A stretch of 64,000 nt of DNA from Neurospora tetraspora (GCF_033439725.1 NW_026944387.1:2728001-2792000); one strand, 5' to 3'; positions 21,787-35,042 are shown, counted from the stretch's first letter. Translations and numbers: made by a program. Notes: generated from the sequence alone by a model not told the origin.

Positions 21787-24352
21787 CTTGTCAAGAAGTT
21801 GAGGGGCAAGTAAAGCTGCCCAAAAGAAATCCTAGTTGGGTAAGTAAAGAAAAAAGAGTAAGGTCAATCGACACAGTCGAGACCAAATGAGATGAACTCA
21901 AAAGAGTGAAGAAGATAATGAATGCTCCCGGACCCGCCGTCGGCACAAGTCGTTCCTCGTCCAGCGATGGTATCGACTGTGCCTACCTCTGTGAAGGGGT
22001 CAGACACTCCAGGGTCGCGACGTCGATGAAGGTGTCAACGACGACGACGACGAAGTTGGTGAGGGAAAGAAGAAGAAAGGATGATCGATGTAAGGAAAGA
22101 AGAAGCAGTTGGTTGGTAAATGAGTGGGTCGTTTCCTTCGCTGTATGGAGGAACCGTCAAGCCCTATTCCAGCTGGGATCGCATTGCCGCAGAGTTGTGG
22201 AAGCGCTGCCGAGGATTTGCGTGCGTTTGCAATCGGAATCGGGAGGGTCAGCCAGCATGCGGGCGGCAAGCAGGTAAGCAAGCAAGCAATTCGAGGGTCC
22301 AACTTGTTCGACGATTGACTCGTCGACTTGTTGCTCGTTGACTCGTTCGTGGGGTGCAGACTGCGGAGGGCGCGCGCGGACGGGGCCAGCGATTGGCAAA
22401 GTGATGGGCAGTGATGGACACTGTTTGGGTGGCAGAGGCCGGATCGACAGGTCTCGCGAGTTTCGAGGACTGGAGAAGGGACCGTGGGATTGACGTTTGA
22501 TCGCCAGGTCAAAAGTGGGTTTGCGTGTTTGCGATGTCGCAAGTTATTGTCGACCCGATTGCTATTGTGGTCGAGGTATGTAGTTGGGTATATTGTGTGG
22601 TGAATTGGAGACGGGATGAAATGCTATTGTAAGCGACTCGCTGGCTTCGAATCCAAGAGAGACGGAAATCAAATGAGAGACTGGGCAAATCCCTTCGCGC
22701 GTATCCAAATCCAAAGACCTTCTACGATTGGAAAAAAAATATGAAGGAACGTGGTAAGGGAATGCCAGGGGAGGGCGGACCAGAGCAGAAAAAGACACAC
22801 AAGTCCGGGCCAGAGATTGGTGAGAAGGGATGGAAGAGAGAAGCCCAGGGCCAGAGCAGAGAGAGTGGCCGAAGATGAGATTCTGCGAATGGACTGCAAG
22901 CAAGGGTCGAGACGAGGGAAGCCCGGGACAGTCGCCAGGAACGCCAGGAACGCCAGGAACCAAGGCGGAAGGGGCCAATCATGCGAAGCCAAGGCGGCGT
23001 CGAGGTGGACGCCAATGGCTTGGATCTCAACCGACCGTGGCCCCCAGCCAACCGTCTTGCCTTCAACCCCTGCATCGTCGAATTCCCATGCACGCCATGG
23101 AACGACATCATCAATTGGTGGAGTTGCCGGGCCATCCAGCTGTGGGGAAGCACTGACGTTGCCTTTAATGGGGTTACAGAATAATACTTAATATGTTTCC
23201 ATCAACAGTCAATATCCTGTAGTCAACCCTGGCTAGTGCAGGTACCAAATTCCTTCAACCGGATATTAGTGATTGGCTCATGACACCCAAGACCTTTTTC
23301 GAGCTTCCCCCCTGCGTATAAGCTCCGAAGTGTGAAACGGCGTCACCTTCCAACCAAGTCTCTTGAGGGAGGATGCACCGGATCCGGGTACAACCCAAGA
23401 ATTACGCGTGTAACCACCCAAACCGTGAAAAAAGTTGAAACGCGGAGTGACGAGTCCTCAAACAGGTAATCAGCTTGAGCACACATGGCAAAACAAAGCT
23501 TCCATGTGTTGAGCGGGCGATCAAAGATAACGCCACCTCTACGGATGACGGAACAGAAGCTTCCTCCATTCCTCCCGCGTGGCACATTCTACAGTAACTT
23601 TCAAGTGGAATACGTAATTTTCATCCCCAAGCTGAATGATCGTCGCAAAAAAGACCAACATTTTTAACGGGTTATCAATAGATCTCAAACACCAGATGTA
23701 ACGAGGTACATTCTGGTTCAACAAGGGAATTGTCCTGTGGTTGTGGCTTGTCCCAGGTTCCTCTTTGGCGTTGCTGTCCAACCCAATGGCAAACAGCCAC
23801 AAAGTCTTGGCTTTAACCGCGCGCTCCCTAATTAAAGAATGCCGCAGATCTGCCGCTATCCGATACAAGCGCGACAATGTTGGCGCGAAGGAACTGGATG
23901 GCCGTCATTTCAGAGTACAGGGAAATGTGCTATGGTATTAGGGTTCGGTTGAAGAAGTCGATGTAGTCTATTTGATCGGGCTTCAGATCGTCTTTGTTGC
24001 GCGGGTATTCGAACATCCGTCCTCACGTGAGCTTCACCAAAGGGCCTGCATTTGCAAACAGACATAACTCACTCTCCTTGTCCATGCCAGAACCTGCCAG
24101 ACTTTCTTCACATGTTAATACAGACAGATGGTGTACACTAGATTTCTTATACACTAGCCAGCTTCCCCTTTCCGCCCCAGAAGCTTCACTGGCTAAAACA
24201 AACTTGGTTTGCGGGAGCGAAGCCAGCAACAGTCATGTTATAAACTGGTTGCCTTTTCTTTTCCCAGCCCAGCCCTCCCTGGCTTCGCCCCCTCCTTTCG
24301 CTTGTTTCTTTCTTTCAGCACACACTTGCCCCTCCTTGCTTCATCATCGCCC
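21787..24352. other. Long intergenic region upstream of the KCH channel gene
   Basis: About 2.6 kb. The side near 21787-22600 should hold the 5' leader of the KCH gene (with a likely leader intron ending at about 21832) and its promoter. Short iterations occur, such as the 9-bp CGCCAGGAA unit at about 22938-22964. The short frames around 22.7-23.2 kb and 23.5-23.9 kb overlap on both strands and show no domain. The end near 24352 is the 3' side of the mS35 gene. No RNA gene was recognised. Confidence 0.55.
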
Positions 24353-25582
24353 TCACCTCTTGGCGCGCTGCATCTTTCCACCCTTGCCTCCGGGAAGAGC
24401 CTTGCCGCCGCGGCCCGCCATGACAGGCACGGCGTGCAGAGCCTCAGCAGCGCCAGATTCCAGGTACTGCTTAACAATATCAGCGCCATCCACCAAGGCG
24501 CCTTGGACAACCTTCTCAGCATCCTTCAAGAGGGCCTGATGCCTGGCGGCTTCAAGCTCCTTCTTGCGCTCCTCGGTGAGGAGCCACTCCTTGGGGAAAG
24601 AGATCTTCTTGGAGAACGTGTGATGACGGGTATCGAGAGGAATGTCCTCAAAGGTATCTTTAGGATCCTATAGTAGTAGTAAGAGGGTTACATTAGCAAC
24701 GGTTCTGGGAGTCACCGTATAAAACAAAGAAATGCATGGAAACAGTACCTTGGCAGCAGCAATCATCTTCTCAATCAAATCGCCGAGATAGCGCTTGTTC
24801 TGAGCCTGGTGCTCGAACTTCTCGCAGCTCATCTTGATAATATCCTTCTCGGGGTTGTACCGGGGTCCGGCCAGCTTCATAAGCTTGCGCTGCTGGACCT
24901 CAGTGAGATCTCGGAGATCCTTGGGGCAGAACTCGACCACGACCTTCCTGTCGGCAGGGTGGAACTCGCCCATGTAGGTGGTGTAGCGGAAGCGCAGGGC
25001 CTCCTCGCTCGTCGGCGGCACGAACGGCTTGGCGTACTTGGACAGCAGCGGCATCTCCCAGACGGCGATGCGCGCGTACTCGCGGAACTCGCGGTGCTCC
25101 TCCAGCTTGCCGTGACCCAGACTCATAATGTCGTTCTCGTGGAAGTCGTCCTCGCCGTCCTCGTTGGTGATGATATCCGTGTCCTTCTCCTCCTCGTACC
25201 AGAAGGTGGATCTCTTGGGCATGACCACCCTCCTTAGCGGCGCCGCCGCCTGCTCGATGTCTCTGATCATGGTCGACCACCCCCTCTTGAGGTCGGCGGG
25301 CGTCTGCTCCCACGAGGTGAGGGCGCGCTCGTAGCGCTCGCGCTCCCAGTCCTGAAGATCGTCCGACCTGAGCTTTTCGGACAGGAACTCGCCGGGGTTG
25401 TAGGGGCGGGTGAACTCGAGCTTGGCGTCATCTTCCCTCTTTGGTACGGGGACGCCTTCACATCGTGTCGCGGTGGCGGAGAGGGCCCGGCGCTGGATGG
25501 TGGCGATGCGGAGACTGGATGTTTGTGTTTGGCGACTGCATGTCCGGAGACCGAGCCGGAGCGCATTGGCGGAGGAAGCCAT
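24353..25582 (-). CDS. rsm24: Mitochondrial small-subunit ribosomal protein mS35 (Rsm24)
   Basis: Two exons, 25582-24749 and 24667-24353, about 382 residues. The splice GCCAAG|GTACTG to CTATAG|GAT joins MIAAAK to DPKDTFEDIPLDTRHHTF. The N-terminus (MASSANALRLGLRTCSRQT, then RRALSATATR) is a basic, Ser-rich mitochondrial presequence. The core has FRYTTYMGEFHPADRKVVVEF and LAGPRYNPEKDIIKMSCEKF, typical of the mS35 family. The C-terminus is basic (GGKGGKMQRAKR). The protein is part of the 37S mitoribosomal subunit. Its start lies only 390 bp from the left end of the transposon block, so its upstream region was shortened by that insertion. Confidence 0.9.
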
Positions 25583-25972
25583 CCCGGGGGGTTATCGTTT
25601 GTTGTGTCCGGACGGGGAGGGGCGACCGTCACTATGCTTGGTGTGTGGGAATTTGGCGCGCGGGGGAGTCGGGATCGGGACTCGCGATAGTGGAGGGCAC
25701 CGGGCGACAACTCGGGACGGGGGACACGGGCGCTCGGGAGCCGGACTCTCCCAATCGCGCCCAGCTGAGAGCTATCCAAAAAATTTGGGGTTCAGCCACG
25801 AATTGCGGGCGGGCAGCGTAGCCGGAGGGGCCCAGAGGGGAGCGTAAGCCACATCTAGACAGCGCTGAAAAGTGGTGCCCCGCCACAGTTTAGCAACCTT
25901 GACGTCCCTGCAGCTTCTCCATCTCAAAGGTACCTCACTACACGTACCTTCCCTGCCGCGACCCACCAGTAA
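25583..25972. other. Remaining upstream region of rsm24, ending at the transposon target site
   Basis: A G/C-normal 390-bp stretch between the rsm24 ATG and the left inverted repeat. It ends with the target duplication TAA (25970-25972). It shows no sign of the A/T shift that starts a little inside the element. Confidence 0.7.
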
Positions 25973-26007
25973 GGGCGTGTTTGGCGCCTCGGAAATGGGA
26001 CCTGGAA
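25973..26007 (+). repeat. Left terminal inverted repeat of the Harbinger element
   Basis: 35 bp, identical to the reverse complement of 37752-37786. It runs on into a near-perfect hairpin (25991-26028, GGAAATGGGA ... CCCATTTCC). Confidence 0.95.
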
Positions 26008-26559
26008 GGTTTCCAGCTCCCATTTCCAGGTGGCCGTTTGGAAGCACCAAGAACATTTCCGGGTAGAAATCGCACCAAAATGTAGTCCTGGAAATTCCGA
26101 TACCCACAATTGAGAAACAGCCAATAAAATGTCGTACATCCTTCTAAATTGGCTCTAGATCGATTCTGGGCACAAAACCCTTCTAAATCGACCTAGAAAT
26201 GTAATCTTTTTCCCCTTTTCAGTTTAAATGCAACTACGTAATACCCCCAACAACCACTATACTAACAAAATCGTCGATTATAATACAATATAACGCCTTC
26301 ATTCAACGTTATAAAAAGAAGGTAAAGGCACAACGTTGACGCTAGCGATTACTATAAGCGGCTATTATACTTATAATAAATACCCTTATATATTGGGCCA
26401 ATCCTTCTCCTATAAATATAGGTAGAAACGGTTAATTTATAGCGAAAAATCTACTCTATAAATATACTAGGCATTTCTAATCATTATTATATATTACGCC
26501 GTGCGCCTTCTATAGTTTAATAACGTAATTATTTTATTATACTCCTTTTATTACTTCTA

Positions 26560-26811
26560 TATCACAGGGCAAGGCGATGGTTAGAGGGTAGGTTAGATAT
26601 ACGTAATTGTACGAGGAGAGAAGGAGAGAGGTGTGCGCAGGTCTAGCGATATAGGGCAGGGCACGAAGGCCATACCTAGAGCTGGGACCAGAGCACGTAA
26701 ACATGCACGTGACGTGCTATTGGCCAATAGTAGTAATAGTATAGTACGAGGTTCGATTACCTATAGTGGGAGCTGTGTATGTGCAAGGCAGTTATAGGTA
26801 ATTTTATAATA
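26560..26811 (-). repeat. 3' LTR of the Gypsy element
   Basis: 252 bp; pairs with 33767-34018. It begins TATCACAGG on the plus strand, a RIP form of TGTCACAGG, and is less mutated at several sites than its partner. Confidence 0.85.
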
Positions 26812-28559
26812 CTACTTCCCTATAAAAGAAGCTCTAAAGCTTTAAAATCTATATATAAATAAAACAATAGATTATCCCTTAATCTCCGTCTTCAAACTCT
26901 TTTATTTGTAATTAAAACGTTTATTCGAACTCCTCTATTAGTAATTCCTCTATTCGTAGTTCCCAGATCCTCCTTATATTTTTAATTTTACTTAATCTCC
27001 AATTATCGTCTCCTTATTAATATATTCCTACTTCCAATTTATCTACTATATTCCTTATAAGTAGCCTCCTTCTTTAATATATTTCCGATAATTTCCTAAA
27101 CATCAGCTTAAAAATACCATCTATCTTTTTTATGTTATCCGCCGATAATTCCTCTATAAACTAATTAGGATTCTCTTCTATTAACAGGCTAATTAATAGG
27201 CCGAGCCCGATTATAATTCTTTCCGCAAACGAATTAATTTGTTCCCTTAAGTCTGTAATATATTTAAAACGTTTCGGTACTGTAGGTATAATAGGTCGCG
27301 GGGCTAAGGCCGGCGACCGGGGTATTAGAGCGATAGTGGTAGGATGGGGTATTAGGGCGGTAGTAATTAGGCGGGGTACTAGAATCCTCTCTTATAATAT
27401 AATTTTAATTTCTAATTATTATTAAATTTCAAATAGGATCGGTACTTTAAACTAATTACTATAAAAGGTTTTAATAGCCTCCCTTATATTAATCATATTA
27501 GTTAACGGTTCTTCAATTGGATTGTAATAAATTTATACGATTATATAGAATTAATAGTAATTATTTCCCTTTTATCTATAGGATACTAATTTATTTAATT
27601 CCTATTCCGTAATTTCCTTATAATTATTAATCTGTATTATTACCCTACCTTCGTTAATCTTTACGTCTCCTTAGATATTGGCCTAATTAAATAATCCTTC
27701 CTTAAAAAATTTAATTATTAATATGTAAAATATTAGCGAATATTTTATATTAATAGGTAGTATTAATTTAATATTGTATAATTTTACCTAATTAATTTTG
27801 AAAGGACCCTCCTTCTAAAAGTAAAATTTATTATAAAGGCGGCTATTAATAAGGTTAATCGTATTTAATATAATTAGGTTCCTAGCTTAATATCTAGGTA
27901 TATCCGAACGTTTTTTATTAGCGTTAAATTTGTAGTAGTCTTATATTTTCTTAATTAAAATTCGAATGTAGTCCTAAATAGTTTCGAAATAGGCTAATAG
28001 TTCGTTAGCTTTTAAATATTCCTTTTATTAAATCAGAAATAATTATAATGTCGTAATTGAAGATAATTCGATACCTATCCGAAAGTAGAAACTATAGTTA
28101 GTAAAGAACGGAGTTATTCCTATAGTTTCTAATACTATATCATTACCCGCAAATTCCGCTAAATGGAATTAGCGAGCCTAGTCCGTTTATACCTAATTTA
28201 TAAATATCCGTAAATATTATTTTATTTCTATATTAATATACTCTATATAAGTATTCGTTTAAGAGTAGAAAGCGGAATTTAATAATCTCTTAATAGCTAA
28301 TCTTCTACAAATCGTAGCCTAGAATATTAATATAAATTAGGAAGGTTATAGAAGGTATATATACAATCGATAAAATAGTCAGCGAATTCCTCTACTTCTA
28401 TAATTTTAGTAGTAATATAATATTGTATTTTAATAATGCGATCTCTTATAATAATAATATACTTAAATTTCTAACCTAAATAAATACTTTTTAGGAGAGG
28501 TAAAACGTAATCGACGGTAATATTATACTATAGTACGAAAGTAATTAGTATTAATTTTA

Positions 28560-30290
28560 AATACCTAACTTTAGCGCGCCGTAATACTTTTATCTTCGAA
28601 TAAGCTAAGTGTCCCTTATAATAAGCTTTAATAGCCTTTATTATATTAAATTAATACTAATATTCGTTTACCTATACCCAAATCTTATCCCTACTAGTGT
28701 ACCCTATTATTAATAAAGAGTAAACGCAATAAATTAATTATAAATAAGTAGTAGTATTATTTAAATTAACAAATATTCTCCCCCTATAGTAAACTTTATT
28801 TCCTATTATAGAGTATTCCACGAAAGCTACTTTCAATTTCTTTCTAATATATAGTTGCTACTTTAATTGGTTAAGATCCTGCAAATAGGCTACTACCTCT
28901 TATATAGACGTTAACTTCGTATAATTATCGTTAATAATATTATTAATTAACTATTTTAATTGTTCTAAAACGTCGAGGGCGAATAGGAAAACGTTATTAT
29001 TAAAGTTTAAGGCTATAACAGAAATACTAAATAAGGTTTCTAAATACCTGTCTTCGAATTTAACCGGGTTAATTAAATTACAATTACGTACTTTCAAACA
29101 ATAATCCTCTATATTTAGAAGTACATTTTCGGACTTCCTATTCAGGGTATTAAAACGTAGATTCTTCGAATCGGGAGTATAACGGATTAAAAAATCGAAG
29201 TGAAATAGGAATTAAAACTATTATATATAATATACGGTAAATTATTTATTCGCTATAAAAGTCTTTAAATTTTTATAATCCGTTAAAATATTAAATAGCT
29301 ATTAAGCGCTCTCGAATTTGGGCTTCTCTTTTTCTAAAGTTCTCATAATAATTAGCAATTCCTTATTATAGATATTGTAATTATATTTCTAAGCAGTATG
29401 TTGTAATAAGAAATAAGTAATTGGGTATAGTATTCCGTTATCCTTATATTAGGATAGGGTGCCGCTAAAGGCCTAATTAGAAGCGTCGGTTTTAATGACT
29501 ATTTTCTTTACCTAATTATATATATATAAAATACGTCTACTACTAAAGATTAGTTTTAGAATTTCAAAAGTAGTTTATTAAATTGAAGTCTAATCCTATT
29601 CTATATTCCTCTTTATAAAGTTGTAAAATAGTATTACTATCGACGAGAATCCTTTAATAAAACGACGGTAGAAATTGGTAAAGCCTAAGAAATTCTATAA
29701 AAAACTTTTAAAAGTAGAGGGCTATTAGTCCGTAATAATTTTAATTTTCTCTAAATTTATTTCGATACTTTTTAGTATAATAATTAGCCTAATGTATTTA
29801 GTTTTCTTAATATAGAATTAGTACTTATTAATATTTACTTGTAGGTTAGCTTTTACTAACTATTTTAGGACGTTGTTAATATACTTTTCGTATTTTACTT
29901 TATTATTGGAAAAAATTAGAATATCGTTTAAATACGCTGTTATATATATATTGAAAATGATGTATAGGATATTATTTACGTAGTTCTAAAAGGTACTGGA
30001 GGCGCCTTAGAATTTAAAAAGGTATACTAGGGATTCAAAGAGTCCAAAATGTATAATAAATACCGTAAATTATTCGTATTCCTCTATAATATAGATATAG
30101 TTAAAAGCGGCGATAATATTTAATTTAATAAAGATTTTTACTTTATAAATAGCGTCTAAAGTTTCCTTAATAAATAAGAAAGGGTATTTACTTTTAAAAA
30201 TAACGTTATTAATTCTTTGGTAATTAATGTAAATACGTACACTTTTATTTAATTTCTTTATAAGAAGGATAGGAGAAACGGCTTCTAATT
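28560..30290 (-). pseudogene. Gypsy pol relic (reverse transcriptase to integrase)
   Basis: On the minus strand about 30290-29880 reads as a Gypsy reverse transcriptase with many RIP changes: SPILLIKKLN, RIYINYQRIN, KYPFLFIKETLD, KIFIKLNIIAAFN and, at about 29934-29914, YLNDILIFSNN, where the catalytic YLDD has become YLND (GAC to AAC). Further along, about 28635-28575 reads IKAYYKGHLAYSKIKVLRR, the degraded zinc-binding N-terminus of a retroviral-type integrase in which His codons have become Tyr. Stops interrupt the frame, so no protein is expected. Confidence 0.85.
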
Positions 30291-33200
30291 AAAATAACTA
30301 GATAAAATTCTTCTTAAGGTTATTATCTATTTATTTTTTAATTACGTTTAATTTATTTAAATTAAATAAGTGGGATAGAAAGTATAATAGTTATTCTCCT
30401 AATTTAAATTCGATCTTTAAATTGTAAACGTAATATAGGGGTATAACCGTAACCTTCTTTAGCCTAAAAACGTTAATATATTTCTAATATTAGCTAAGGA
30501 GCTATTCGTTATCTAATTATTAATTTTAGAAAGTTTATTAGCCTTCTTATAAAATTTGGTAATGTCCTCTTTAATAATTTTAATTATCTTAAGAATTTCC
30601 ATGTAATATTCGAAATTTTTATCCTCTTTACTATTTAAGTATACTTCGTTAGCTACTTTAGCGGTTCGGATAGTAATCTTAGAGCCTTTACTCGCGTAGG
30701 CGTCGATTTGAGTATAAAAGCGCTTACGTAGTAAAATTTTATATTTAGCGCTTTTATTTACTATAATCTCCTTTACTATTTCTTCTATTAATGAATTCGT
30801 TAATAATCCTAATCCTAATTTTATTTCTATCCCTTCTATCCTTACCCTTCTATTAATAATACTTTTATTATTTCTTTATTCCTTAGGGTCTAGGACGCCT
30901 CCCTCTCTTTCTTTAGTCTAAACTTCCTCTTCCGCCCTAGCTTCCTTAATAATTTCTTTAATTTTTATACATAATATCTGGAAAGTCCGTAATTTATATA
31001 TTTCGTAGAATTAATTAAAGTTTACTACGTTAAAATTCTTAATATCGCCCGGGTCGATAGGGTCGTTCGAATAATAAATTCGGTAGATTAGAATATAAGA
31101 ATCTACGTTAGGCTTTTGTACCTTAATAATTAAGCGGTAAATTATAGGTTTAATTATAGGTTGAGTAGGTTCTAAAATAGTTAGGGTGTTAGAATGTATT
31201 TAGCGCGTTTTTGATTTCGCTAATTGCTATTTCGCAGCCTTCTTTATTTATTAGGTAAGTATAAGGTAGTTAACAGTTATAAGGTTGAAGTTTTTGAAAA
31301 TAATAGGTTTAGGTTTAGAATTAGGATTATTCGTTTCTATAGGCGGTGTAGGAATTGTTACGCGGTTAATAATTTCGTGGTAACGTTTTTTATAATTTTA
31401 TACTTTAAGTATTCGGTAGAAGGTAACTGGTAAATCTGTTAGCAAGTAGCAGTTAGCGTAGTTATTGGTAAAAGTAATAGAATTATCCGGTTAAAATACT
31501 GTAGGATTATAGTATTTTAATTAAAGTATATTAAAAATAACGAGGTAGTTAGCTATTAAATTGTAAATTAATATTAAAATTGTTTCTATATATCATCCGA
31601 TCTTTAATTAGGTTTAATAATATTTAGTAATTAATCCTTTTAATATTCCGTTAACGAAATAGAGTGCCTTTAGTTTAGGGAGTCTTAAAAGCGGTATAGT
31701 TAATTAAACAACAAAAGAGCGGTCGATAAAGGCGAGCGTAGAGTATTTACTATCGATTAGAATAATATATTTACTTTTAGTATTACGCAATTTATAAACA
31801 ATATAAGTAGAAAGGAGAATATAATTATTATTATAGCTATTAAAAATTAAATTCTTTAATTAAATTATTTTTAAATCTATTAAATCTATATCCTCCTCTT
31901 TTATTATAATTATTAAAGATGACGGCCTCTCTGTGTAATTTAATAGGGAGGCGCTGTATTTCCTATGTTATATTTAGCAGCGGGAGTGGCTAGGGTTGGA
32001 GTAATTACGGCGGCGGTAGGAGCAGCGGGAATGGTCTCTCCAATACTTATAGTGTTAATACGTACGGCATTATTATAGTTAGCCTATCCTATAGCGGGTT
32101 TAGCGGCGCTAGTATTATTATTACTATTACTATAATTGTAATTATTACGGTGATTCCTATTCCTCTTAGTACGAAGAATATTAGTATTGATACTATTTCG
32201 ATAATTGATAATTTAGTAACCCTTTCTACTATAACGCTTATAAAGGTTATTTTAAAAGCGATAGTCTAGAATAATTTTATTGATTATTTTAATTAGTAAA
32301 ATGTCGAAGGCGGTTATAGCGTCGATATTTATAGTATTACTATTTTAAATAGTAATACGTTCGGCGGTAGAAATATTACTTTTATTTCCTCCGTTATTAG
32401 AATTATTTTTATAAAAGTGGGTAGCGTTCTAGTTATGTTAATTATAGTCTTCGAAATTAGTACCAAATTTATAGTAGAGGGTAAATTATTTTTCTTAAGC
32501 GTTAAGAGCGGGAAGGTTTTACTAATATACGATTATATTGCGGATATTATTAGTAACCTTTATTTTAAAGTAATAGGGTTTTATAGTGTTGTGTAAAATG
32601 TATTAATTAATTAGAGTAGTAAATTTATTTTCGAAATTAAATTACTTCTATTCTTTATATATTTTTAAATTCTTGAACTTACGGCGGGATTTTAAAGTTA
32701 AGTTTATATAATTATATTTAGTATTTAAATAAATAAGGAAGTCTTTGCTAATTCTATACTTCCTTTTATCTATATCGGCCTCCTTTAATAGTAGTATAGT
32801 ATAGGGGGATAAAGTGTAAAAAGTGGCGCTACTAAAATATTATAAGTTTTAAAATTAATAAAATTCGATTTTAGCATACTAAGTACGATAAAATTTAGTA
32901 CGTTTAATTATAATATTACTTTCGCTGGTAAAGGTTTCAGGGTCTTTATTAATCCTTAATTTGGGGGCGGTAACGGATATATTGTCGTCGTTAGGTAAAG
33001 GGATAAATTTAGGTGGGATAATTTTTAGGCGGATAACTTTTTTAAAATCCTTAATAGTATTATTCTTCTCCTTAATTTTGGAAGTAACGTTTTTTTTAAA
33101 TTTATTATATACTTCGTTAACATTATAAAAAAAAATATTAATATCGACGTAATTACTTTAAGTAATTATAAACTACTTTTCAAAGTAAATAACTGTATTA

Positions 33201-33766
33201 TTTAGGTTTATAACTTTAATATTAAAATTAATAATTATAACGTTCTTATTGATAAGTACGTCTTCTACGGCGGTAATAAAATTATTAGCCTTAATTATAT
33301 TTTTGTAAATAAATTAAGTAAGTGTAATAATTATGTAAGGGAAGGCGGCGTAGTAAGTAAATTGTAAAGCGAGGTCGAAAATAGATTATTTAATTAAATT
33401 ACCCGGGTTTTAATTACCGTTAAGGGCCTCGGTAATATTATTAAATAATTATTCGTACGAAGGGTTAATAATTAAACCGATAATAGAAATTATAATATCG
33501 GTATCAATAATAAACGATATTGATTGATGTAATTAATAAAGTGAAAGGGGAAGGCTACTTTATAATTTAAAGAATAATATATTACTTTATAGGCGTTCTT
33601 TAGGAGGATTGTAGTACTATCTTAGTATTTTAGTTTATTATGGTATAATGAAGTTTTATCGCGATATAACGAGGAATCGCGGATACGTTAGAGAATTTTA
33701 CGACGGCGGCGATAGAATTTTTAAATAAAATTATATATTCGTAGCGTGATGGTAGGTAGAATTAAT

Positions 33767-34018
33767 TATTATAGGATAAGGCGACGGTTAGGGGGTAGGT
33801 TAGATATATATAATTGTACGAGGAGAGAAGGAGAGAGGTGTACGCAGGTCTGGCGATATAGGGCAGGGTACGAAGGCTATACTTAGAGCCAGGACCAAAG
33901 TACGTACATATATACGTAACGTGCTATTGGCTAATGGTAATAATGGTACGGTACGAGGCTCGACTGCCTATGGCGGGAGCCGTGTATGTGCAAAGCAGTT
34001 ATAGGTAATCTTGTAATA
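33767..34018 (-). repeat. 5' LTR of the Gypsy element
   Basis: 252 bp; begins TATTATAGG, which is TGTCACAGG after one G-to-A and two C-to-T changes. Equal length to the other copy, so the differences are substitutions and not indels. Confidence 0.85.
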
Positions 34019-34159
34019 ATCTAATAATTTCTTAACATACGAAAAGGTATTAATATTCCTCTTTACTATTAAATAAGCGTTAACCTTTCATATAACTATT
34101 TATATAATAAATTATAATCTAAAAATAATATACTGATTAATCATCCTTTTAAATTAATA

Positions 34160-34980
34160 TAATAAAGAATATTTACCTTAATACTAGGGTATTTTATTAA
34201 GTCCTCAATTCTTACCTAATTTTAATATTAAAGAAGGTTCGACTTCCTAAAGCGGAAACCCCCTTCGAAATTAAATTTAACCCCAAACTCTTTCTATACT
34301 TTCGTAAAGTATTAAGTGCGTTCGATAGGTTATATTTTAATGTAAGGGTTACTACTAAGGGGTAGAAGCTATAGTGTAAATATAAGGGTAATGTATTTAT
34401 AAACGTTATATTAGCGTATAATTTTGTAGGGAGGATTACGTACGTATTGTTTGGTTAGGAGGGCTCCGCCAACGATATACGTGTTTTGAATTATACTATT
34501 GTATAAGGCGGGTTTAGTATCCCTAAAGGCTTCGTTTACTTAGCCGACGCAAATTATAATAATAGTTCCAAATTGCTTATATTATACTGTAATATACAAT
34601 ACTACCTATAGGAAATAGTTCGAACTAGCTTATGACCTATTATTTCCAAAAAGTTATTTAATTTACGTTACTCCTAATATCGGATAATTATCGAAAAGAT
34701 AATTGGGAAATTAAAAGGGACTTTTAAAATCTATTACGTTACGCCTTCCTTCTCCCCAAGAATATAAATTAAAATCGTATATATTACCATAGCTTTATTA
34801 ATTGGATTTTAGAATAAAATATATATAATTTCGAACCGGAAAATATAGAGGCAGATGCGTTTAATTTTAAGAAGCGCGAAATTGTAACGGAGTTTATACC
34901 CTTCGTCCTTATGACCGATATAATAAAGGATTAGGAACGGATTAGAGGAGTTAATAATTAAATAAATTAATAGTGCAACC
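34160..34980 (+). pseudogene. RIP-mutated HARBI1-like DDE transposase
   Basis: One plus-strand frame can be followed through many stops. In order: VRLPKAETPFEIKFNPK; FRKVLSAFDRLYFNVRV (normally GA-DGTH, first Asp kept at about 34335); CKYKGN then NVILAYNF; G-stop-EGSANDIRVLNYTIV (stop where Trp is expected); FSIPKGFVYLADANYNNS (second Asp in YLADANY, about 34545); NLRYS then IIEKIIGKLKGTFKIYY (third acidic residue, Glu). This is the HARBI1 nuclease order with all three catalytic residues still coded. Stops sit where W, Q or R codons would mutate by C-to-T or G-to-A. Limits are approximate. It defines the enclosing element as PIF/Harbinger. Confidence 0.85.
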
Positions 34981-35042
34981 GTATTATTAAAAGAATATAG
35001 AGTTCTTACTATAAGGAGCTACGTAAAAGAGGAGAGCTATAA

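Larger units (their letters stand above)
26560..34018 (-). mobile_element. Ty3/Gypsy LTR retrotransposon relic, RIP-mutated, nested in the Harbinger element
   Basis: Direct repeats of 252 bp at 26560-26811 and 33767-34018 differ almost only by C/T and G/A changes. Outer flanks TTCTA and ATCTA share TCTA, a probable 4-5-bp target duplication. On the minus strand a purine tract (AGGGAAGTAG) abuts the left (3') LTR. Reading minus, the order is gag-like sequence (about 33.6-31.9 kb), reverse transcriptase (about 30.3-29.9 kb) and an integrase zinc region (about 28.6 kb), the Ty3/Gypsy order. No frame is intact. The element has no convincing primer-binding site that I can read after the 5' LTR. 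Confidence 0.88.

Noticed and set aside
22562-23191. Overlapping frames with Gly-Thr-Pro and Ser-rich peptides
   Set aside because: Partly translations of the 9-bp CGCCAGGAA iteration, open on both strands; probably leader or promoter sequence.
31224-31433. 69-codon frame in the A/T-rich block
   Set aside because: A chance open stretch within the RIP-mutated Gypsy element; no domain.
33720-33766. Primer-binding site next to the Gypsy 5' LTR
   Set aside because: The minus-strand sequence after the LTR (ATTAATTCTACC) does not begin with TGG or match a tRNA end that I can recognise.
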